Source: CAVSBT01 sp964609465 (GTDB lineage: Bacteria > Chloroflexota > Dehalococcoidia > DSTF01 > JALHUB01). From it: a DNA stretch of 19,553 bases. The notes beneath the pieces are model-generated. The model ran no database searches and was not told the origin of the DNA. It worked only from the letters and a program-made list of their open reading frames with translations. Made by a program: the position numbers and the translations under genes. This document shows positions 13,136 through 19,487 of the stretch, in pieces (position 1 is the first letter of the stretch; every line of letters begins with the position of its first letter). The stretch spans positions 1-19,553 of the forward strand of contig CAZSSQ010000028.1 in NCBI GenBank assembly GCA_964609465.1, read 5' to 3'.

Positions 13136-13768
13136 TTGCAGGCCACCCGTCGGCAAGTACTTGACTACCTGCGGCTGCACGGCCAGGCCACCGTGAAGGA
13201 GCTGGGCCAACTCCTGGGTCTGACCTCTACCGGCATCCGCCAGCACCTGACGGTCCTCGAGCGGGACGGGCTGGTGGAGGCGCACGAGGAGCGGGGCCAC
13301 GTAGGCCGGCCAGCCCTCGTCTACCGCCTGACGGAGCAGGGGGATGCCCTCTACCCCAAGCTCTACGACTCCCTGGCCAGCGTCCTCCTCAACGAGCTGC
13401 GCACCATCGCTGGCCCCGACGCCCTTCAGAAGGTGTTGCGCCGGGTGGCCACCCGCTTCGCCGAGCCCTATATGGGTCGAGTCGATGGCAAGCCCCTGGC
13501 CGAGCGGGTGGCAGAGACGGTCCGCATCATGCAGGAGCGCGGCTGCCTGGCTGACTTTAAAATGCACGCCGGCGACTGGCACGTTAGCCAGCACACCTGC
13601 CCCTTCCCCAGCGTCGCCCGCTGCAACAGCAGCGTCTGCGCCATGGAGGTCGATTTTGTGCGGCGCTTGACAGGGGCCGATGCGCGCCTGGTGAGCAGCC
13701 TGCTCCGCGGCGACCGCTCGTGCACCTATCGCATCCGGGCCCCGGGCACGGCCGTCGGGGCCTCCTAG
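13136..13768 (+). CDS. SufR-like (COG2345) iron-sulfur winged-helix regulator
   Basis: A 210-residue DNA-binding protein. Residues 4-65 form a winged helix (VLDYLRLHGQATVKELGQLL, STGIRQHLTVLERDGLV, GRPALVYRLTEQG). The C-terminal half carries the COG2345 cysteine signature: Cys155, Cys163 and Cys168 in the CPFPSVARCNSSVCAMEVDF region, then Cys196 in RGDRSCTYRI. In SufR these cysteines hold a 4Fe-4S cluster and control Fe-S assembly genes; no suf genes occur in this window, so the regulon is unknown. The TTG at 13136 is used because the next in-frame start would remove the first helix. No strong ribosome-binding site is visible. It is followed by a U-tract terminator and stands alone. Confidence 0.85.
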   Translation: MQATRRQVLDYLRLHGQATVKELGQLLGLTSTGIRQHLTVLERDGLVEAHEERGHVGRPALVYRLTEQGDALYPKLYDSLASVLLNELRTIAGPDALQKVLRRVATRFAEPYMGRVDGKPLAERVAETVRIMQERGCLADFKMHAGDWHVSQHTCPFPSVARCNSSVCAMEVDFVRRLTGADARLVSSLLRGDRSCTYRIRAPGTAVGAS

Positions 13769-13790
13769 CCGGCTGCCTGCCTCTCCAGAG

Positions 13791-13817
13791 CGGCCCTTCT
13801 CGCCGGGCCGGTTTTTT
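13791..13817 (+). terminator. Rho-independent terminator of the SufR-like gene
   Basis: CGGCCC (13791-13796) pairs with GGGCCG (13805-13810) around an eight-base loop, followed by G and six T residues (13812-13817). It lies 23 bases after the stop codon. It is the only classical U-tract terminator I found in the window. Confidence 0.85.
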
Positions 13818-13842
13818 CTCACCCAGTTGTTGCGTCCCCCTC

Positions 13843-13872
13843 TTGGGCCACCGCGTGAGGGGGTGCTATAAT
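13843..13872 (+). promoter_or_regulatory. Extended -10 promoter for the PP2C-like gene and tsaD
   Basis: TTGGGC (13843-13848), an 18-base spacer and a perfect TATAAT (13867-13872) preceded by TGC. Transcription would start near 13879, giving a leader of about 170 bases before the ATG at 14048. Confidence 0.75.
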
Positions 13873-13935
13873 CGGCTCAGCCTGTGAGCCGGCATACGAT
13901 CGGCCTTCAGCGAGCTCCTTTCGGAGGCGAAGGCC
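13873..13935 (+). other. Structured 5' leader with two hairpins
   Basis: CGGCTCA-GCCTG-TGAGCCG (13873-13891) is a 7-bp hairpin directly after the -10, and GGCCTTC (13902-13908) pairs with GAAGGCC (13929-13935) around a loop that itself contains CTCC-TTTC-GGAG. The first overlaps the predicted transcription start, so it may be a DNA operator rather than RNA structure. I do not recognise a known riboswitch or protein leader. Confidence 0.4.
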
Positions 13936-14047
13936 TCTTTCCTCGAACACCCCCCTCGACAGAGCGACATAACGCTTTTCTCAGCCGTCGCAGGTGGTTG
14001 CTGTCACGTGCCGCCCCTACGATCGCGCGTCTGGGCGAGGGGTTCCC

Positions 14048-16414
14048 ATGAGCATCAGGACCTGGGTCGGACGTTTCAGCATCGTTGAGGGTCAGGTGCG
14101 GGAGGAAGGCCCCTGGCTGGGCACCTTCCCCCGCCAGCTTCCCGAGGACGATAGCCGCGACCTCTACGTGCTGGCCGAGCCCGCCTTGCCCGGCAGCGAG
14201 GAGTTCTGCGGGCAGCTAGTGGAGGTGGTGGGCCGCCTCTTCCAAAAGGAGAGCCTGTCCCTGACCGGCGCGCTTTTGCGCTCCCTCCGCGCCGCCCACG
14301 AGAACCTGCGCGAGTGGAACCGCAAGAGCCTCCGTGAGCACCAGGTGGCTGCCGGCGCCACCTGCCTGCTTCTCCGTGGCCGCACGGCGTATCTGGCCCA
14401 GGTGGGGCCCAGCCTGGCCTACTTCTACCGCGACGGCCAGCTAACGACAATGACGCCCCAGGACGAAGGCGCCCAGGCTCCCCTGGGCCTGGCCGAGGAG
14501 TTCCGGCCCCACATCACCCGCTACGACCTTGAGCCCGGCGACCTCCTCCTGGTGGCATCCTCGCGCCTGGCCACCATCGCCGACGAGACGGCGGTGGCTG
14601 GCGTCCTGGCCCAGGGCCCCGACGATGCCCTTCCCGAGCTGTTCCTCCTCACCCGCGACCTTCTCAACTTCTCTGCCCTCCTCGCTTCCTGCTTCCTGCA
14701 GGCTGACGAGCCTTCCCCTGAGGAAGTGCCGGTGCCTGAGCAGTTCGCCGCTCGCCCGGCTCAGGAGGAGCCGACGGGCGCCGGGGAGGCGGCGGGCAAG
14801 GCCGCCGGGATGGATGAGGAGCCGCCAGTGCCCCCCGTCTCCGCCGGTGGCGGATTCGCCCGGACCGGCGTCCCTCCGCTCGACTTTGCCGGCGGGCGGA
14901 CAGACGAGGTGCGCACCCGCCCAAACGGGGGGCCGTTTGGTCGCCCGCCGAACGGACAGCACCGTGGCCTGCCGGTGGCGGTCATGGCGCCGCCGACAGA
15001 CTTCCGACGGCGGGGTCAGGTCGCCAGCCGGTCGCCCCAGCCGGCCCCCGTCCGTGTGGCGCCGCTCAGCGTCTGGGAGGAGACCCCTCGGGAAGGCGGT
15101 AACGGCTACGAGCTGCTGGTCCCCCGGGTCGACTCGCCGCTGCCGGGCATGGAGCGGCCGGTCGTTCGCCTTCGTGCCCCGGCCGCGACCCCGCGCTACC
15201 GCTACACGCGCACCACCAGCACCCTGCCGCGCATCTTCCCCGTGCCGCGCCTGGCCGTCCTGGCGGCCCTGGCCGTTCTGGTGGTGGCTCTGGTCGCCTG
15301 GTTCGCCGTGCCGCGTTCGGTGCAGGAGAGCCAAGAGCAACGCTTCACCTCCCTGCTCGCCGATGCCCGCGCCAGCCTCGGTGCGGTCCGCCAAGGGCGG
15401 ATGGCCGACGCTGCGCAGCGTCGGGCTCTCCTCTCGGAGGCCCAGGCTCGCCTCGACGAGGCCGCCGCCATCTATCCTGACGACGGGCAGGTGCAGGCCC
15501 TGCGCATCCAGGCGCAGGCCGCGGTGGCCGATCTGGATGCCATCGTGGACCTGGGTGAGATGCGCCTGGTGGCTAACCTCGACCTTCAGGTGGCAGGGGA
15601 GATGTCGCTCCAGCAGGTAGTGGTGGGCGGCGGCGCCGCTTTCCTCCTGGATGGGGCGGGAGGCCGCGTGGTGGAGCTGCCCCTTTCGCCAGAGGCGAAC
15701 CCGCCTTCGACGGAGGAGGAGGGCGGGCCGACGCCGGCAGGGGCCCGCGTCGTCCTCCAGCAGGGGGAGCTGGCCGGGGCGGTAGAGGCGTCACGCCCCC
15801 TCTACATCCTCTGGTGGCAGGCTGACGGAGAGCGCGGCAGGCTCCTGGTGCTGGACGACCAGCGCCACCTGTTCTCTCTTGTCCCCGGCGGCGACGCCGC
15901 GCCGCTGGTCCTCCGCGGTGCCCAGGAATGGGGCAGCCTCGACGGCGCCGCTGCCTTCGGTGGTAACCTCTACATCCTGGACGTGGTCTCCAACCAGGTG
16001 TGGCGTTACCCGGCCACCGACTCCGGCTTCGACAGCGAGCGCAGCGGGCTCCTGGGCGAGGTAGACCTGTCAGGGGCGGCAGCGCTGGCCGTGGATAGTG
16101 ACCTGTACCTGCTCACTGAGAAAGGCAGCATCCGGCGCTTCGCCCACGGCGTCGAGGAGCCTTTCGCCCTGGCCGGCATCGACCGCGGCCTGCTGTCACC
16201 GGCCTCCCTGACCGCCAATGTGCAAAGCGGGCTGCTGGTGGTGGACCGCGGCAACAAACGCCTCGTATCGCTGTCGGCTGGGGGCGAGTTCCAGGCTCAG
16301 TTCGTGAGCCGCACCTTCACGGACCTGCGCTCCGCGGCCGTGGACGCCGGTGCCGGGCTCCTGTACGTGCTCGTGGGCGACTCCCTCTACGCCACGGAGA
16401 TGCCCCCGCCGTGA
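14048..16414 (+). CDS. Membrane protein with degenerate PP2C-like cytoplasmic domain and propeller-like outer domain
   Basis: A 788-residue protein; the ATG at 14048 is chosen over a GTG at 13994 because GAGGGG lies five bases upstream. Residues ~1-225 resemble a PP2C phosphatase (GATCLLLRGRTAYLAQVG, LEPGDLLLVAS). Metal-binding positions look lost: the GDSR-type motif reads VGPSLAYF (Pro121) and the SDG motif reads SSR (171-173), and no DGMGG motif is seen. A long proline/arginine-rich linker leads to a membrane helix at ~401-421 with basic residues before it (N-in, C-out). Outside are a helical region rich in alanine and arginine (~425-495) and repeated beta segments (YILDVVSNQVWRYP, LYLLTEKGSIRRF, LLVVDRGNKRLVSL, LLYVLVGDSLYAT) suggesting an NHL-like propeller. 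The stop overlaps tsaD (GTGA). Confidence 0.75.
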   Translation: MSIRTWVGRFSIVEGQVREEGPWLGTFPRQLPEDDSRDLYVLAEPALPGSEEFCGQLVEVVGRLFQKESLSLTGALLRSLRAAHENLREWNRKSLREHQVAAGATCLLLRGRTAYLAQVGPSLAYFYRDGQLTTMTPQDEGAQAPLGLAEEFRPHITRYDLEPGDLLLVASSRLATIADETAVAGVLAQGPDDALPELFLLTRDLLNFSALLASCFLQADEPSPEEVPVPEQFAARPAQEEPTGAGEAAGKAAGMDEEPPVPPVSAGGGFARTGVPPLDFAGGRTDEVRTRPNGGPFGRPPNGQHRGLPVAVMAPPTDFRRRGQVASRSPQPAPVRVAPLSVWEETPREGGNGYELLVPRVDSPLPGMERPVVRLRAPAATPRYRYTRTTSTLPRIFPVPRLAVLAALAVLVVALVAWFAVPRSVQESQEQRFTSLLADARASLGAVRQGRMADAAQRRALLSEAQARLDEAAAIYPDDGQVQALRIQAQAAVADLDAIVDLGEMRLVANLDLQVAGEMSLQQVVVGGGAAFLLDGAGGRVVELPLSPEANPPSTEEEGGPTPAGARVVLQQGELAGAVEASRPLYILWWQADGERGRLLVLDDQRHLFSLVPGGDAAPLVLRGAQEWGSLDGAAAFGGNLYILDVVSNQVWRYPATDSGFDSERSGLLGEVDLSGAAALAVDSDLYLLTEKGSIRRFAHGVEEPFALAGIDRGLLSPASLTANVQSGLLVVDRGNKRLVSLSAGGEFQAQFVSRTFTDLRSAAVDAGAGLLYVLVGDSLYATEMPPP

Positions 16415-17420
16415 AGATCCTGGGCATCGAGACCTCCTGTGACGAGACGGGGGCAGCGGTGGTGGAGGACGGGCGCCGCGTCCTTTCCAACGTGGTCGCC
16501 TCCCAGGCCCGCATCCACGCCCGCTACGGAGGCATCGTCCCCGAGGTAGCTTCGCGCCACCATCTGGAGGGGCTGGTGCCGGTAGTGGAGGCGGCCCTGA
16601 AGGAGGCCCGCTGCCGCTGGTCGGACCTCGATGCGGTGGCCGTGACCTACGGGCCGGGGCTCTCCGGCTCCCTGCTGGTGGGGGTGAACCTGGCCAAGGC
16701 GCTTGCTTTCGCCCGCTCTCTTCCCTTTGTCGGGATCCACCACCTGGAGGCCCACAACTATGCCAACTGGCTGGAGGACGGGGGTCCAGCGCCACGCGGC
16801 TTCCCCATGCTGGCGCTCATCGTCTCCGGGGCCCACACCGACCTGGTGCTGATGGAGGAGCACGGGCGCTACCGCCGCCTGGGACGCACCCGCGACGACG
16901 CCGCCGGCGAGGCCTTCGACAAGGTGGGCCGCTTCCTGGGCCTGGGCTACCCCGGCGGCCCCGCCATCGAGCGCGCGGCCGCCGGCGTGGGCCGGCCCTC
17001 GCTGCGCCTGCCTCGGGCCTGGCTGGGGGACGCCCATGACTTCAGCTTCAGCGGCCTCAAGACGGCCGTCCTCCGCCTGGCCCGCCAGCAGGCCGCCGCC
17101 ACGGGCGTCGGCCAGCCCCTGCCGGTAGCGGAAGTGGCGGCCGCCTTCCAGGAGGCCGTGGTCGACGTGCTGGTGGCCAAGGCGGTGCGCGCCGCCCGCC
17201 GCGAGGGGGTATCCCAGATCCTGCTCTCGGGAGGCGTCGCCGCCAACAGTGCCTTGCGGGAGGCGCTGGTCCGGCGCTCCCCCGTCCCCGTGCGCGTCCC
17301 GTCTCCTGCCCTCTGCACTGACAACGGCGCGATGGTGGCGGGCTGCGCCTACTTCCGCCTCCAGCAGGCCCCCCCCTCCGGCCTGGACCTGGACGTCTTC
17401 GCCACCCTACCCATCGCCTA
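16411..17420 (+). CDS. tsaD: tRNA N6-threonylcarbamoyladenosine synthase subunit TsaD
   Basis: The Kae1/Qri7/TsaD family enzyme that transfers threonylcarbamoyl to A37 of tRNA, with TsaB and TsaE (not in the window). Seen are the opening MKILGIETSCDETGAAV, the metal-binding HHLEAH with His111 and His115, IVSGAHTDLV, GEAFDKVGRFLGLGYPGGP, FSFSGLKTAV and LLSGGVAANSALR, with Asp304 in CTDNGAM. The GTG start overlaps the previous stop by four bases. The frame reaches LDVFATLPIA at residue 336, a normal TsaD length, and the next bases are ta before the N gap. Because the same 55 bases reappear after the gap followed by the completed TAG (17574-17576), the gene is intact; reading through the N run would give a false, elongated protein. 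Confidence 0.93.
17366..17420 (+). repeat. Left copy of the 55-base duplicate flanking the N gap
   Basis: This is identical, base for base including the run of eight C, to 17521-17575. It is the genuine 3' end of tsaD. The duplication is interpreted as an assembly overlap, not a biological repeat. Confidence 0.9.
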
Positions 17421-17520
17421 NNNNNNNNNNNNNNNNNNNNNNNNNNNNNNNNNNNNNNNNNNNNNNNNNNNNNNNNNNNNNNNNNNNNNNNNNNNNNNNN
17501 NNNNNNNNNNNNNNNNNNNN
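17421..17520. other. Scaffold gap of exactly 100 N
   Basis: One hundred undetermined bases of round, placeholder length. Both sides carry the same 55-base sequence, so the gap probably contains nothing and should be collapsed. Confidence 0.95.
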
Positions 17521-17575
17521 AGGCCCCCCCCTCCGGCCTGGACCTGGACGTCTTCGCCACCCTACCCATCGCCTA
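17521..17575 (+). repeat. Right copy of the 55-base duplicate flanking the N gap
   Basis: This second copy of the tsaD 3' end continues with a g that completes the TAG stop at 17574-17576. After it come about 200 bases without a gene up to the DUF2851 stop, holding a weak CGAATC/GATTCG dyad (17588-17607) and the strong hairpin at 17727-17753. Confidence 0.9.
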
Positions 17576-17726
17576 GGCCCTAGTCGACGAATCTACGTTT
17601 CGATTCGGCCGGCCTCACGTTTGGCACGACGGGGTCCCGAAGCTGCGGGCATACCGCCTGGCCTGCTCCCAGCGATGGGACATTGCCGCGCGTCTTCTCA
17701 ATGCTGCGCCAGGTGTCGGAGAAGAA

Positions 17727-17753
17727 AGGCCGGGTCCCGCAGGGACCCGGCCT
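17727..17753. terminator. 12-bp perfect hairpin between convergent tsaD and DUF2851 genes
   Basis: AGGCCGGGTCCC (17727-17738) pairs completely with GGGACCCGGCCT (17742-17753) around a three-base GCA loop. It lies 25 bases from the DUF2851 stop (17779) and lacks a U-tract on both strands, like the other two convergent hairpins. Confidence 0.7.
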
Positions 17754-17778
17754 GAAGTAAGTGCAGGGCAGCGCCCTG

Positions 17779-19104
17779 CTAGGACAGGGGGCAGCCGCCG
17801 GTGTCCGTCTGGGCGCAGCCGCCCTGGCGGCAGTAATAGTGCAGTAGCCAAAGGAGGCCCTGCTGACGGCGGGCGCTCCCCGTCAGGCGCCGGCCGCCGC
17901 TGGGGGCGAGGGCCCGCTCCAGGTGGGCGGTGACTCCGTAGCCGCCTGCCGCCGGCAGGCGGTGGAAGAGGGCGAGGGCCCGCTCTTGGATGGTGCCATC
18001 GGCCCCGGCGCCGCCGGCCGCCAGGAAGGGCAGGACGGCATTGACCAGGATCTCGATCGCCCGCCCGCGGCCGACCAGCGCCGCCGTGCCGTCCTCCCCA
18101 GCTACCATCCAGGCGCGGACGGCAGCGGCCGGGGAAACCTCCGGGGTCAGGCAGGCGCGGGCGTAGGCCGCCAGCCCCGACGGCGCCCGCGCCAGGAGGC
18201 GCGCCGCCCCAGCCAGCCGGCGGCGAGGGTGGTTAGCCGGCCGCCGGCAGCGCGGCCGCCAGAGACTGGGGGCAGGGAAAGACGCCAGACCAGCGGCGGC
18301 CAGGAGCATCGTCTCCAGGCGGGCCGCGGCCTCGGCGCCGGGCCGGCCGGCGGCCGCCGCCAGAAGACCGTGGTAGGGGAGCTCATGGGCCAGCCGGGCG
18401 AAGGCCTCCCGCTGACCGCCGTAGGCCAGGGCCTCTAGGACGGCGGCGTAGAGGACCTGGTCCGCCGCCTCGGCCGAGAGGGCGCGACGGAAGCCCTCCG
18501 CCTTCTGGCGGAAGCGAAGGTCACCCAGGCGGTCCAGGACGTCACCCACAGCCTCGGGGCCCAGACGGGCCAGAGCACTGAAGCAGGGCTCGCGCCAGGC
18601 GTCCGGCCGCCTCAGCAGGTGCGCCAGCTCCTGGCGCCGGCGCTGGAACCAGGGCGCCAGAGCCACGACCGGCGCCCGCCGCCCGCAGGGGAGAAGGGTG
18701 TCCTCGCCCTCGTCATCCTCCCAGACCAGGTGGAGGACGACGGCGTCGTAGGCGGGGTCCCGGCCGTGGCCGTGGTGGCGGAAGCCCGAGGCCCGGACGT
18801 GCACCTCTACGTCGCCGTGCAAGAGCTCGCCCTCCGGCCCTTCGATAACGGCGTCTCGGAAGTCAGGGCCCGGCCCCGACGAGAGACGGCCCCGGTAGAC
18901 CACCCGCAGGGGCCCGCCGTGTCGGGTAGCCAGAGCGTTTGAGGGCAGGTGCTGGCCGTGCCAGAGCTGGACCAGCTCCTGCTCCGGCGGCGGCCGGGTG
19001 AGCGGCACGGGCGGGGGCGGCAGCAGCGCTGCCGACGGAGGGTCTGGCCGTCCGGCAGGAAGGCCTGCCTGCCGGTCAGGCAGGCGCAGGCTGCTAGCGG
19101 GCAT
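17779..19104 (-). CDS. DUF2851 family protein
   Basis: A 441-residue protein whose conserved part begins near residue 40 (PPPEQELVQLWHGQHLP). Typical blocks follow: VVYRGRLSSGPGPDFRDAVI (~69-88), LLHGDVEVHV (95-103) and HGHGRDPAYDAVVLHLVWED (111-130). The rest is mostly alpha-helical, and the C-terminus ends in a cysteine cluster (YYCRQGGCAQTDTGGCPLS), a possible metal site. Function of the family is not established to my knowledge. The ATG at 19104 overlaps the XRE gene by 11 bases; a GTG at 19008 is an alternative start. Residues 8-21 (LPDRQAGLPAGRPD) are encoded by a palindromic repeat and look inserted. No signal peptide or membrane helix is evident. Confidence 0.8.
   Translation of the reverse strand: MPASSLRLPDRQAGLPAGRPDPPSAALLPPPPVPLTRPPPEQELVQLWHGQHLPSNALATRHGGPLRVVYRGRLSSGPGPDFRDAVIEGPEGELLHGDVEVHVRASGFRHHGHGRDPAYDAVVLHLVWEDDEGEDTLLPCGRRAPVVALAPWFQRRRQELAHLLRRPDAWREPCFSALARLGPEAVGDVLDRLGDLRFRQKAEGFRRALSAEAADQVLYAAVLEALAYGGQREAFARLAHELPYHGLLAAAAGRPGAEAAARLETMLLAAAGLASFPAPSLWRPRCRRPANHPRRRLAGAARLLARAPSGLAAYARACLTPEVSPAAAVRAWMVAGEDGTAALVGRGRAIEILVNAVLPFLAAGGAGADGTIQERALALFHRLPAAGGYGVTAHLERALAPSGGRRLTGSARRQQGLLWLLHYYCRQGGCAQTDTGGCPLS
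19052..19085. repeat. Compound CCTGCC/GGCAGG palindrome inside the DUF2851 N-terminus
   Basis: Two interlocking dyads: CCGGCAGG (19052-19059) with CCTGCCGG (19068-19075), and GCCTGCCTG (19063-19071) with CAGGCAGGC (19077-19085). The core resembles the palindrome at 12126-12142. It codes for a proline/arginine/glycine-rich stretch in the DUF2851 frame. Confidence 0.65.
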
Positions 19105-19345
19105 CCCTGTCTTCGCTTTCCGCTGGCACGGCCTCGTAGGCGAAGTCGGCCCGCTCCGCCACCAGGGTCAGCAGGCGGGCCGAGGCGCCCCGGGGGCGAT
19201 ACAGGCCCCGCTCCCACTCGCTGATCGTCTGCTGGCGGGTGCCCAGCTCGTCGGCCAGCCCCTGCTGGGTGAGGCCTAAGTGACGGCGCAGGGCATGCAC
19301 CCCCGCCGCGTCCCAGGCCGGCCGCCTTTGCCCTTTCCTGTCCAT
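19094..19345 (-). CDS. Small XRE-family helix-turn-helix regulator
   Basis: An 83-residue DNA-binding protein from the ATG at 19345. Residues 17-66 form a Cro/C1-type HTH: VHALRRHLGLTQQGLADEL, RQQTISEWERGLYRP, then a third helix block ending in LVAERADF. The open frame extends upstream to 19414, but that part would run through the promoter and the dyad at 19356-19371. No Shine-Dalgarno is visible before the ATG. Its stop overlaps the start of the DUF2851 gene by 11 bases, so the two are cotranscribed and probably translationally coupled. The dyad just upstream suggests autorepression. The target genes beyond this pair are unknown. Confidence 0.85.
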   Translation of the reverse strand: MDRKGQRRPAWDAAGVHALRRHLGLTQQGLADELGTRQQTISEWERGLYRPRGASARLLTLVAERADFAYEAVPAESEDRDAR

Positions 19346-19355
19346 GGGAGGAGCG

Positions 19356-19371
19356 TACACGGAAGCGTGTA
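19356..19371. promoter_or_regulatory. Dyad operator candidate upstream of the XRE gene
   Basis: TACACG-GAAG-CGTGTA is a perfect 6-4-6 inverted repeat ending 11 bases from the XRE start codon. Its size and position fit the operator of a dimeric Cro/C1-type repressor. A weak -35 (CTGACA on the minus strand) lies just upstream of it. Confidence 0.5.
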
Positions 19372-19441
19372 AGCCTGTCAGGGCGGGGTGGGGCGAAACT
19401 GAAGCTAGTGGCAACTAGGGGATGCAAAACGGCGACGATTC

Positions 19442-19450
19442 TGGTACCAT
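19442..19450 (+). promoter_or_regulatory. Possible extended -10 for the gene at the right edge
   Basis: TGG-TACCAT matches four of six -10 bases plus the TG extension, without a good -35. A start near 19457 would give a leader of about 30 bases to the GTG at 19488. Confidence 0.3.
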
Positions 19451-19487
19451 GCAGTGGTCCCATCATGTGCCGGGGTGGAGACCTGCT

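Noticed and set aside
17366..17583. Extended tsaD running through the N gap with a repeated C-terminus
   Set aside because: The 55-base duplicate and round gap size mark an assembly join. The natural TsaD ends at residue 336.
17577..17726. Possible tRNA or small RNA downstream of tsaD
   Set aside because: I looked for a cloverleaf with a T-loop GTTCGA-type motif and acceptor pairing and found none. Only a short CGAATC/GATTCG dyad is present.
17942..17962. CCGCCTGCC-GCC-GGCAGGCGG palindrome in the DUF2851 gene
   Set aside because: It resembles the GCCTGCC repeats but encodes an ordinary stretch of the protein, and such dyads are expected by chance at this GC content.
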